From Acidobacteriota bacterium (GTDB lineage: Bacteria; Acidobacteriota; Terriglobia; Terriglobales; Acidobacteriaceae): a DNA stretch of 64,000 bases. The notes below the pieces were generated by a model. That model made no database searches. It was not told where the DNA came from and worked only from the letters and a program-made list of their open reading frames with translations. The stretch lies in contig JAFDVW010000001.1 in NCBI GenBank assembly GCA_018268755.1, positions 62,001 through 126,000 on the forward strand, in the 5' to 3' direction. The stretch's first letter is position 1, and each line of letters starts with the position of its first letter. Positions 55,390-63,370 of this stretch are shown in pieces. Made by a program: the position numbers and the translations under genes.

Positions 55390-57807
55390 CTATTTTGCCG
55401 GAGACACCATTTCCATGGCCCAGATAGCAGCTGGGCGCATGTACATCGAAGCGCGATAGTGTCCGTCGATCTCCCAGGCTTCCGGTGTACGGAACCAGTA
55501 GCCTTGGGTTTCATAGGAGGTGTGGTAAACGCCCCAGGCGGTGCGATAGGCTTCCTCTTTCATGCCGGCGTTGAGCAGAGTGGCGGCCAAACTAAACGTG
55601 GTGCCGATCCAGACTTCCTGCACCTGCTCGTTGGTCTTGATGATGCTGCCGTCGGCGGCCATACCATTCACGGCGCCCATTGCGCCATTGGCGAACTTCA
55701 ACACATTGTTGTCGTAAATTTTCTTCAGCGCTTTGGCCTGCATGTCGCGGGGCACCAGGTCTCCCAGCCCGGACATATCGGCATACCACTGCCCGGCAAG
55801 CTGGTCCGCCTGAATGTTGTCGCGGTATTCCGATTTGGTGTCGTAACTGAAATACTGACCGTTCCACAACTTTTTGATGTAGCTGGCCTGGCTGCGCGCA
55901 AACAGGTCATGGTAGCGCGCAACGGCCGGGGCATCGCCCAGGGCCTTGCCGATTTCTTCGGCAGCGCGCAACGCCGCCAGCCACAGTCCGCCGCAGTAGG
56001 CGCTTTCCCCGCGCACCACCCATACATCGTAGGTCTGGTCGGGATAGCCATCGTTTTCCGGGATGCCGTCGCCGTCGCGGTCATACTGCCGCAGATACTG
56101 CAAAGCTTCCTGCACGGCAGGCCAGGTGTATTGCAGAAAGGCAACGTCCTTCTTTCCGGTGGCCACATAGTCGTGATAGACCATGAGCACAAATTTGCTG
56201 TTCAGGTCCTTCCAGCCATTGGTGTCCTGCCAGCCGAATTCGTTGGGGTAGGTAAAGGGATCGCCCTGGGGTACACCCAGATCGTGCGGCACCGCGCCTT
56301 TGGTCTTGCGTCGACGCAACACCGTCTTGCCTTCCTGCTCAGACTTCCATTGCCAGATGGACTTCTGCTGCAAGTCTTGTGGCACGGTGTCGGCAAACTG
56401 CCGCAGCTCCTGCTTATCGATCTCCGGCCAGAACTTCACCAGAGGCATGGAGCCATAAAAGCGCACATCCAGCGTCCCGTAAAAAGGATAGTCAAAACAT
56501 TCCATGAAGGAGAACGTTGCCGGCGTTTTGGCATCAGCGCCCACCGGACGGCCCCAGAACGAGCCGCCGTCGGCCAGAATGTACATCTCATTGAACAACA
56601 TGCCGCGATACCACAGCGGCTTGGATTCGTCGTCGGCGTATTTCGCCTGCCAGGTGTCGAGCGCATCGCTCCATTTCGCGGCATTCCGCAAGCCGTCGCG
56701 CGCAATCTGCCAGGCGTTGCCGCCGCTCGTCCCATAGAAATCGGTATAGCGCCGGTACCATTGGCGGCCGGAACCAAATTGCACGACCGGCAGGTCCCAG
56801 GAAATCACCATGGGCACGGTGCGCTTTTCTCCCGGTTTCAAGGTGAAGCGGACCGCGATGGCGCCGGCCAGGTTCTCGCCTCCACTTTCCCAGCTGGTAT
56901 TGCTGTTGGCCAGACGGCCATCTTTGGCAAAGGGGGTCCAGACGTCGCTGCCGTCCTGGGCGGTGCGGAAGGTGGTCTGGTAACTCACTTCCACGCCGGG
57001 CGTTTCCAGGGTGGCGATGGCGAATTGTCCGTCCCACTCCTGCGCCTGGCCTGAGGGGCGCACCCGGTCGAAGATAATGCCTTTCATTTCTCCCGCCGCA
57101 CCCTCCTGGCTGCTGGTAAAGCGATTGAAGTTTCCGATCTCGACGCCGCCGCTCAAATCGTTGGAAAAGGTCCGGAAAATCCCCAATAGATTGTCCCAGG
57201 AGAGCAGTATGGAAACCGTGACATTTTTCTGCGTGGGATTATCCGCGTGCCAGCGATAGACCGCCACCGGATAGCTGCTCTCTTTGTAGTTGTCGGGAAG
57301 TAACGGCGAGAATTGCTCGAGGGTGACATGGGCGGGGAATTTTTCCCAGCGATAGTCGAACCAGGACTTGGGGTAGAGCGAATAGTAATCGCCGGCGCCC
57401 ACGGGATAATCCCACTTCCAACTGGCCAGTCCGCTGCCTTCGCGGGGATGCCCGTTCATCAGGACCTGGGCCACAGCTTCGGTGTCGCCCTCCGCCTTTT
57501 GATACATCGCGAATTGGTTGGCGTACACCGTCTGATATTTGTGGATTCCAGCCTTGATATGCCAGCGGGCAAAGTCGCCGCGATAGGTGCGCGAAAAAGT
57601 GCCGGAGCCGAATCCGCCCACCGGGGCGCCTTGCCAATAGCCATCGTCAATCATGCCGGAGGCAAGAGCCGGCTTCACGCTGCCGGCTTTTTCGAGGGGC
57701 AAGCCGAGGGGCCGCTTCCAGGCCGCGCGGGGAATGGTATCTCCCGCCCAGGCCCAGCAAACACTCCACAACAACAGGCATAACAGCGCAGGCTTCCATG
57801 GCCGCAT
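55390..57807 (-). CDS. Glycoside hydrolase family 116 (GBA2-type glucosidase)
   Basis: An 805-residue secreted retaining glycosidase of the family of human non-lysosomal glucosylceramidase and bacterial beta-glucosidases and beta-xylosidases. Residues 1-21 are a signal peptide. The N-terminal beta-sandwich has GAPVGGFGSGTFSRTYRGDFARWHI. The catalytic (alpha/alpha)6 barrel contains GMLFNEMYILADGGSFW, which should hold the nucleophile glutamate, and NDGYPDQTYDVW, expected to hold the acid/base aspartate. The end has QVQEVWIGTTFSLAA and RTPEAWEIDGHYRASMYMRPAAIWAM, both family-typical. The ATG at 57807 has GGGGAGG upstream. It probably works on oligosaccharides released by the neighbouring glycanases. 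Confidence 0.92.
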   Translation of the reverse strand: MRPWKPALLCLLLWSVCWAWAGDTIPRAAWKRPLGLPLEKAGSVKPALASGMIDDGYWQGAPVGGFGSGTFSRTYRGDFARWHIKAGIHKYQTVYANQFAMYQKAEGDTEAVAQVLMNGHPREGSGLASWKWDYPVGAGDYYSLYPKSWFDYRWEKFPAHVTLEQFSPLLPDNYKESSYPVAVYRWHADNPTQKNVTVSILLSWDNLLGIFRTFSNDLSGGVEIGNFNRFTSSQEGAAGEMKGIIFDRVRPSGQAQEWDGQFAIATLETPGVEVSYQTTFRTAQDGSDVWTPFAKDGRLANSNTSWESGGENLAGAIAVRFTLKPGEKRTVPMVISWDLPVVQFGSGRQWYRRYTDFYGTSGGNAWQIARDGLRNAAKWSDALDTWQAKYADDESKPLWYRGMLFNEMYILADGGSFWGRPVGADAKTPATFSFMECFDYPFYGTLDVRFYGSMPLVKFWPEIDKQELRQFADTVPQDLQQKSIWQWKSEQEGKTVLRRRKTKGAVPHDLGVPQGDPFTYPNEFGWQDTNGWKDLNSKFVLMVYHDYVATGKKDVAFLQYTWPAVQEALQYLRQYDRDGDGIPENDGYPDQTYDVWVVRGESAYCGGLWLAALRAAEEIGKALGDAPAVARYHDLFARSQASYIKKLWNGQYFSYDTKSEYRDNIQADQLAGQWYADMSGLGDLVPRDMQAKALKKIYDNNVLKFANGAMGAVNGMAADGSIIKTNEQVQEVWIGTTFSLAATLLNAGMKEEAYRTAWGVYHTSYETQGYWFRTPEAWEIDGHYRASMYMRPAAIWAMEMVSPAK

Positions 57808-57974
57808 GAAGGTCCTCCCCTTCGCTCTCTGAATCAAGCCGAACCCGCTAAATTAGAAAATCGTTATTTTAATGGGCGACAAGATCAGGCCGCGAGCATT
57901 GTACTGGGGCCATCGCCAAAAGACAATCCGGAGCAGGCGAAGGGATGAAGTGGGGAAATTGGGGAAGACGCCGG

Positions 57975-58006
57975 AAAAAACCAAGGCGTGAGCGGAAGCT
58001 CACGCC
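57975..58006 (-). terminator. Rho-independent terminator of the PEP-CTERM-like gene
   Basis: On the minus strand GGCGTGAGC (57998-58006) pairs with GCTCACGCC (57985-57993) around a TTCC loop and is followed by TTGGTTTTTT (T-run complementary to 57975-57980). It lies 27 bases past the stop of the gene at 58033. Confidence 0.85.
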
Positions 58007-58032
58007 TTCAAGAAGAAGAAAAAACGAGAATC

Positions 58033-58677
58033 TCAGCCTAAGGAAATCACCCCGTTTTTGACCTTCCAGAAAACACCGCCCGCCAGGGTCACAAAGCTGG
58101 CAAACATCATGCCGAGCGATCCATATTCCGGAACGGCCACAGCCGGCACCACATTGGTGTCGCCACTGGCCAGCTTCAATGCAGAGCCGGTGAAATAGGT
58201 CGGAAGAAAGTTACTGAGTTGCACGGTCACGCCATTCGCCACGGTCCCATCCGAGAAAGTACCGGTAATGGTGCCCACGAGCGTATAGGCGTAGGTAGCG
58301 CCAGGAACGATGGTGATCAATGACAAGGTAACAGGTGAACTGAAGGAGCCGTTAAAAATCACGCCGTTCGCCAGACCATTGCTGCCGTTGCCTGTGATCA
58401 CGAAGCTTCCGCCGGCCGCGAAAGCGCCGCCGGCCTGCAATGACCCGCTGGTAAGAGCGCCGGTGGTGAAGCTTACGGTACCCAGGTTTGAGCCCACGAT
58501 CAATCCGCCGCCGATCAGGTTATCCACGGCAGTGAGGGTTGATCCGCTCAGAGTCAGACCACTGCTCGATCCCGAAAGTGTTCCCCCCACGTTGCTGAAG
58601 TCCAGATTGCTGTCCGCCATAGCTGCCAAAGGCAGCAGCATGGCGAGTGCAAGAATGAAGAGCCCTTTTTTCAACAT
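58033..58677 (-). CDS. PEP-CTERM-like exported protein
   Basis: A 214-residue secreted protein with a signal peptide (residues 1-21, MLPLAAMA then DS) and a Ser/Gly/Thr-rich, beta-structured middle. The end resembles a PEP-CTERM sorting signal: VPEYGSLGMMFASFVTLAGG, then a hydrophobic helix and basic KVKNG, although Tyr replaces the second Pro of the usual VPEP. Such proteins are processed by an exosortase and often linked to exopolysaccharide. No exosortase gene lies in the window. The ATG has AGGAGAC-like sequence upstream (58688 region). It is transcribed alone with its own terminator, between the carbohydrate-degradation genes. Confidence 0.75.
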   Translation of the reverse strand: MLKKGLFILALAMLLPLAAMADSNLDFSNVGGTLSGSSSGLTLSGSTLTAVDNLIGGGLIVGSNLGTVSFTTGALTSGSLQAGGAFAAGGSFVITGNGSNGLANGVIFNGSFSSPVTLSLITIVPGATYAYTLVGTITGTFSDGTVANGVTVQLSNFLPTYFTGSALKLASGDTNVVPAVAVPEYGSLGMMFASFVTLAGGVFWKVKNGVISLG

Positions 58678-59073
58678 GCCAATACAGGTCTCCTGAAAAA
58701 GATGGGAAGCGTGGTCCCTGGGGAGGAGACAGAACTTCCAGAGGCGATGGGGATTCGCACTCGCGTTTCTTATTGCATTTGCGATGCCAAAGATGAGAAT
58801 TCTGGCAAACCCGCATCCATCAAGGGATTACAGCTTTTCCAAATCTGGGACACCGCTTCTTGCGCAAACTCATGCATAAGAATACGAGTTCTATTCAGCC
58901 TGCCCTATAGCACTTTTGGGGGATGCCGGACTTGTGTTTCCCTCCGGAAAAAATTCAGCCCCCTCAAAGTTTCGCTTGACTTAGGCGCACATTGTCCTCT
59001 AATTAAACGATTTAATATGGTTCCGCGCTGCGGCAAGAAAGCTGCGTGGCCATTTCCAGGGAGGGCCGCTGAG
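58678..59073. other. Divergent intergenic region with promoter
   Basis: The 396 bases between the PEP-CTERM-like gene and the GH-A/discoidin gene hold no gene that I can support. The frame is open through part of it in line with the downstream gene, but without protein character. A plus-strand promoter is predicted at 58977-59005. Confidence 0.45.
58977..59005 (+). promoter_or_regulatory. Predicted promoter of the GH-A/discoidin gene
   Basis: TTGACT (58977-58982) is followed after 17 bases by TAATTA (59000-59005). Transcription would begin near 59012, leaving an untranslated leader of about 60 bases before the ATG at 59074. The -10 box is imperfect. Confidence 0.4.
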
Positions 59074-61239
59074 ATGACGAAGAAGATTCCTCCACTTTCG
59101 CGCCGGGAATTTCTCAGCGCCGCAGCCACTTCGGCGGCGCTGTCTCTTGCCCCAAAAGATCTGCTGGGCCTGGCCGGCGCGCCGCCCCAGCCTCCTTCCA
59201 CCGTGCGCGTGAATATCGCGGCCAAGCCGATTCTCTTCGATCCCGACCAGGCATTGGGCAGCTCCATGGACATTCTGCACGGCGAAATCCTGGACACCAT
59301 CTACAGTCCGGAGATGGTAAAGGAGTGCCTCTCCGCCGGATGGGGACCGATCACCTACCGCCTGAATACCGAATTGCAAATCGCCGCCTGGCACTGGAAC
59401 CCTAATGGCACGTGGAGCGATGCCGTCCACCAAAGTGGTTACTTCACGGGAAATGCGGAACCCACCGGATTTCTGCGTGATTCTTTCGGTTACCCGCTGC
59501 CGCATCGGGGACACACTCGCAACGGCGGCAGCGAGCACAGCTATTCGCGCATCACCGACGGCGACCCGGCCAGCTACTGGAAGAGCAATCCTTATTTAAG
59601 TAAGAAGTTCACCGGAGAAGACGATTCCCTGCTTCCGCAATGGGTGGTGGTGGACCTGGGCGCAGTTCATAACTTGAATGTTCTGCGCATCGCCTGGGCC
59701 CACCCCTTCGCCACGCAATATACGGTGCAATATTGGACGGGGGAACATGCCATGGAGCGCCCTACCTCCGGAGTGTGGAGCGCCTTCCCCGGTGGGATCA
59801 TCACCCAGGGGCGCGGCGGAGTCGAGACCTTGCAGCTGGCGAGGGAGCCAATGGCTGCTCGCTTCCTGCGCATTCTGATGACAGCGTCATCCGGCACTTG
59901 TAGCACCCATGACGCCAGCGATCCCCGCAGTTCTCTGGGCTACGCCATTCATGAAATCTATGCCGGCAGCTTCGCCAACAACGGCGACTTCATTGATGCC
60001 GTGCAGCATCGCCCTGACCAGAACCAGACAGCGACTTACTGTTCCTCGATTGATCCCTGGCACTCCACCTCTGATCTGGATGTGCAGGCGGGAGACCAGA
60101 CCGGATTTGATCTCTTCTTTACTTCCGGCATCACCAACAAATTGCCGGCCATGGTGCCCATCGCCATGGTTTATGGCACGCCGGAGGACGCGGCGGCGCA
60201 ACTGGCTTATCTGAAGAAGCGCGGCTATTCCATCTCCTACGTTGAAATGGGCGAGGAGCCCGACGGCCAGTACATGCTGCCGGAAGATTATGCGGCGCTT
60301 TATCTGCAATTTGCTTCCGCCCTGCACCAGGTCGATCCCAACCTGAAGCTGGGCGGCCCGGTGTTTGAAGGCGTGAATGAAGATATCCGCGTCTGGCCGG
60401 ACGCGCAAGGCCGCACCTCCTGGCTGGGACGCTTCGTTGATTATCTGAAGGCGCGTGGACGCCTCGGCGACCTGGCCTTCGTCTCCTTTGAGCACTATCC
60501 TTATCCGCCTTGCGAAATCACCTGGACCGATCTCTATCGCGAGCCGGAACTTATGCGCCACATCCTGGAAGTCTGGCGCGCCGATGGCCTGCCAGAGAAC
60601 ATTCCGCTGATGAATACCGAGAGCAACGTGACCTACGCGCTCTCCCAGCCCATGACCGACATCTTCTCCGCTTTATGGCTGGCCGACAGCGTGGGAGCAT
60701 TTCTCAGTGCAGGCGGGGCGGTCTACTACCATTCCCCCATTCAGCCGGAACCGCTGCATCCCGGGTGCCATGGTTCCACCACCTATGGGAACTTCGTGGC
60801 CAATGAGAAGCTGCAAATCCGCACCCACACGGCGCAGTACCATGCCAGCCGCCTGATCAATCTGGAATGGGTAAGGCACGGGGCGGGCGAGCATCGTCTC
60901 TACCCGGCGGCGTGTGACTTGAAGGATGCGGCGGGAAATTCCCTAATTACGGCCTATGCTGTGCATCGTCCCGAGGGCGAGTGGTCGCTGATGTTAGTGA
61001 ATAAAGATCAAAGCAATGCGCAGGCAGTGCGGATGGAACTTGGAGACAGCGAATTCGCCGGCCCGGTCAAGCTGGTGAGCTTCGGCAGCGAACAGTATGT
61101 GTGGCGCTCCGATGGCCCGAACAGTCACCCCGACCCCAACGATCCACCGACAAGCCGGACTCTGACTGCCGGGCCGAATGCAGTTTTCACCTTGCCCAAA
61201 GCGTCGGTCACCATCCTGCGAGGGCATATGCGCTCCTAA
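59074..61239 (+). CDS. Tat-exported glycosidase-like protein with discoidin domain
   Basis: A 721-residue protein. The twin-arginine signal is LSRREFLSAAATSAALSLA (residues 8-26). A first barrel segment (FDPDQALGSSMDILHGEI onwards) is interrupted at about 150-290 by an F5/8 type C (discoidin) carbohydrate-binding domain (YSRITDGDPASYWKSNPYLS, then VVVDLGAVHNLNVLRIAW). The second half looks like a clan GH-A hydrolase: YVEMGEEPDGQYM has a Glu-Pro pair expected of the acid/base, and LMNTESNVTYA may hold the nucleophile. A C-terminal beta domain follows. GH39-like xylosidases are the nearest architecture I can name. Folding before export (Tat) is unusual among the neighbouring Sec-exported glycosidases. 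AGGGAGGG precedes the ATG. Confidence 0.75.
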   Translation: MTKKIPPLSRREFLSAAATSAALSLAPKDLLGLAGAPPQPPSTVRVNIAAKPILFDPDQALGSSMDILHGEILDTIYSPEMVKECLSAGWGPITYRLNTELQIAAWHWNPNGTWSDAVHQSGYFTGNAEPTGFLRDSFGYPLPHRGHTRNGGSEHSYSRITDGDPASYWKSNPYLSKKFTGEDDSLLPQWVVVDLGAVHNLNVLRIAWAHPFATQYTVQYWTGEHAMERPTSGVWSAFPGGIITQGRGGVETLQLAREPMAARFLRILMTASSGTCSTHDASDPRSSLGYAIHEIYAGSFANNGDFIDAVQHRPDQNQTATYCSSIDPWHSTSDLDVQAGDQTGFDLFFTSGITNKLPAMVPIAMVYGTPEDAAAQLAYLKKRGYSISYVEMGEEPDGQYMLPEDYAALYLQFASALHQVDPNLKLGGPVFEGVNEDIRVWPDAQGRTSWLGRFVDYLKARGRLGDLAFVSFEHYPYPPCEITWTDLYREPELMRHILEVWRADGLPENIPLMNTESNVTYALSQPMTDIFSALWLADSVGAFLSAGGAVYYHSPIQPEPLHPGCHGSTTYGNFVANEKLQIRTHTAQYHASRLINLEWVRHGAGEHRLYPAACDLKDAAGNSLITAYAVHRPEGEWSLMLVNKDQSNAQAVRMELGDSEFAGPVKLVSFGSEQYVWRSDGPNSHPDPNDPPTSRTLTAGPNAVFTLPKASVTILRGHMRS

Positions 61240-61247
61240 AGACAAAA

Positions 61248-61274
61248 GGGGAAGAAGATCGCCTCTTCTTCCCC
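61248..61274 (-). terminator. Hairpin between convergent genes
   Basis: GGGGAAGAAGA (61248-61258) pairs with TCTTCTTCCCC (61264-61274) around a five-base loop. On the minus strand four T residues follow (TTTTG), so it can end the 61292 gene. It may also slow plus-strand transcription from the 59074 gene. Confidence 0.65.
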
Positions 61275-61291
61275 GCTCCTCGTATAGGTGA

Positions 61292-61756
61292 TTACTGTTG
61301 CGGGGGCGCCGCATCCGGAGGCGGATTGTTCTGCCCGGTCTGGCCCTGACCACCTCGCCGTTCCCAGCCGCGGCGCATTCTGCTCTGCAAGTCGTCGTAC
61401 TTCTTTTGCTGTTCTTCGTTCAATACAGCTTTGACCTGCTGCGTCGTGTTCTGGTGGATCTGCTGCATCTTGTTCATGCGGTCCTGACGCGAGAGCGATG
61501 CGTCCTGTCGCAGGGCCGACATTTGGTCTCGCTGGTCCTGCAGGAACGGCTTGATCTTGGCCTTCTGATCGTCGGTCAGGTTGAGCGCTTTGCCCAAATG
61601 GTTCAACTGATCGTCTACGCTGGGCGGCCCATGATGACGCATGCCACCTGCCTGGGGCGGAGGGGTTTGCTCCTGCGCGTCCTGGGCAAAGACCGGCAGC
61701 GACAACGCCAGCGTCAACATCGCGATCATGGCGAAAGCAAATGTTTTTAGCTTCAT
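61292..61756 (-). CDS. Spy/LTxxQ-motif periplasmic protein
   Basis: A 154-residue periplasmic protein of the Spy/CpxP family, whose members act as chaperones or stress sensors. Residues 1-24 are a signal peptide (PVFA then QD). The family motif LTDDQ stands at about residue 59 (LNLTDDQKAKIKPFLQDQRD), with a second, weaker form LNEEQQKKYDDL near 115. A helical hairpin lies between, and the tail is rich in Pro, Gly and Gln. AAGGAG precedes the ATG at 61756; the longer open frame upstream lacks protein character. It is convergent with the glycosidase-like gene. A Cpx-like regulator is not present nearby. Confidence 0.88.
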   Translation of the reverse strand: MKLKTFAFAMIAMLTLALSLPVFAQDAQEQTPPPQAGGMRHHGPPSVDDQLNHLGKALNLTDDQKAKIKPFLQDQRDQMSALRQDASLSRQDRMNKMQQIHQNTTQQVKAVLNEEQQKKYDDLQSRMRRGWERRGGQGQTGQNNPPPDAAPPQQ

Positions 61757-62024
61757 ATGTTTCTCCTTGAGGGACGGAATCTCTGGTTCGCCAGCGGACC
61801 CGCGGGAGCTTCCCGGCAACGCCCCTGATTGTCCCTTGCTTTTACAAACCAAAAGATGGGCAGGAAGTTCCGCGGCACAGGCAAAGTTGCGTCTAGATTG
61901 GGTAAAGATATGTAAAGCGAGAATGCTCCAGAATGAGTACCCGCCGATGTAGTAACCCAAACTCTGCACTTGTGATACAAAACTCTGTGATGCACTCGCC
62001 CCATCGCGTCCTAAGGGGAGACCT

Positions 62025-62951
62025 GTGCTGAGGTCCTTCTTTATCTCACTTTCCGGCAGCCGCTCTTTGCGCGCCTTCGCCGAACGTTCCTCCTTCGGGC
62101 AGCAGCTCTCCGCGCGATTTGTGGCCGGCACCCAGGTCGAAGACGCTTTGCGGGTGGCCCAGTCGCTGAATTTGACGAACCTTTCCGTTTCCGTCGACAA
62201 CCTGGGCGAAAATGTCACCAATGCGGAAGAAGCCCGCGCCAGCGCCCAGCTTTATCACCGCCTGCTGGAGGAAATTGCCGCGCGCCGCCTCAACGCCAAC
62301 GTTTCCTTAAAGCTCACGCATATGGGATTGGACGTGGATGAGTCGCTGGCGTACGAGCTGGTCTCCCGCCTGGTCGCCCAGGCGGCCGCCCTTACGCCCA
62401 AGAGCTTCGTGCGCGTCGACATGGAAGGCTCGCCTTACACGCAGCGCACGCTGGATTTTGTCCACAAACTGCATGGGAGGCCCGAACATCGGGGCTGTGT
62501 GGGGACGGTGATCCAATCTTACCTGCGGCGTTCCCGGGCAGACGTGGAGCAGCTGTTGGCGGACGGCATCCGCATCCGCCTGTGCAAAGGCGCCTACAAA
62601 GAGGCGAAGGAGATTGCCTTTCAGGCGAAATCCGAAGTGGATGCCAGTTATGTGGAATTGATGAAGATATTAATGAAGAGCGGCATCTACCATGGGCTGG
62701 CCACGCACGATGAACGCATCATTGAGGAAGCCAAGGCCTTCGCCATAAAAGAAAACATTGCGCGCGATGCCTTTGAGTTCCAGATGCTGCACGGCATCCG
62801 CCGCGACTTGCAGCAGAGCCTGGTGCACGAAGGTTGGCGCATGCGGGTCTATGTCCCCTTTGGCACGGAGTGGTATCCCTACTTCATGCGGCGCCTGGCG
62901 GAGCGTCCCGCCAACGCATTGTTTATCGCTAAAAACCTCTTCAGAAACTAG
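62025..62951 (+). CDS. Proline dehydrogenase
   Basis: A 308-residue monofunctional flavoenzyme that oxidises L-proline to pyrroline-5-carboxylate and feeds electrons to the quinone pool. The FAD/TIM-barrel motifs are LKLTHMGLDVDESLAYELV, VRVDMEGSPYTQRTLDFV, GTVIQSYLRRSRADVEQLL, IRLCKGAYKEAKEIAF and the substrate-binding C terminus RVYVPFGTEWYPYFMRRLAERPAN, which has the tyrosine and two arginines of the family. The start is GTG, preceded by AAGGGGAG at ideal spacing. No P5C dehydrogenase gene lies nearby. The stop codon shares the palindrome CTAG with the stop of the convergent gene. Confidence 0.94.
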   Translation: MLRSFFISLSGSRSLRAFAERSSFGQQLSARFVAGTQVEDALRVAQSLNLTNLSVSVDNLGENVTNAEEARASAQLYHRLLEEIAARRLNANVSLKLTHMGLDVDESLAYELVSRLVAQAAALTPKSFVRVDMEGSPYTQRTLDFVHKLHGRPEHRGCVGTVIQSYLRRSRADVEQLLADGIRIRLCKGAYKEAKEIAFQAKSEVDASYVELMKILMKSGIYHGLATHDERIIEEAKAFAIKENIARDAFEFQMLHGIRRDLQQSLVHEGWRMRVYVPFGTEWYPYFMRRLAERPANALFIAKNLFRN

Positions 62952-63208
62952 CCACGTTTCTTGGTCGCTGACTTCTTCACCGCGCGTTTCTTAGCCGGCC
63001 GTTTGGCAACCACGCGTTTCTTGGCGGGCTTGGCCGCCACCGTCTTCTTGATCTTCTTCTGAATGGGTTTGGCCAATTCGCTGGCTTTGGCCGATGCCGC
63101 CGCCGTCAGTTGGGTCGCTTTCACCACCAGCGCCCCTGCCGTCGTCCCCACGCTGCGGGCGAATGAGGTCAACCTATCTTCCTGTACGGCGTGTTTCTTG
63201 CTTGCCAT
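62948..63208 (-). CDS. Histone-H1-like lysine/alanine-rich protein
   Basis: An 86-residue protein with an N-terminal half that may be helical (RLTSFARSVGTTAGALVVKA) and a C-terminal half of Lys/Arg/Ala/Pro repeats (AAKPAKKRVVAKRPAKKR, then KKSATKKRG), like bacterial histone H1-type DNA-binding proteins (AlgP/Hc1-like tails). It would bind DNA or RNA without sequence preference. A perfect GGAGG stands upstream of the ATG. It is convergent with proline dehydrogenase and the two genes overlap by four bases within a shared CTAG. The function beyond nucleic-acid binding is not evident. Confidence 0.8.
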   Translation of the reverse strand: MASKKHAVQEDRLTSFARSVGTTAGALVVKATQLTAAASAKASELAKPIQKKIKKTVAAKPAKKRVVAKRPAKKRAVKKSATKKRG

Positions 63209-63370
63209 GTGTCCTCCGGATTTGAGAAAAGCCCCCTGCGAAATGCCAGGATTATACAGTCCGGCTTTGTCAGTGTTGTCCCCGGAGACAGGGATTTTTT
63301 GAAATCCCGGTTCCCTGCTAACTACCCCCGCTCCTCCGCGTCAGATACCCAGACCTATCGAGGAGACCCT

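Noticed and set aside
55459..57054. 531-codon plus-strand open frame over the GH116 gene
   Set aside because: Antisense shadow; the minus-strand gene has complete family motifs.
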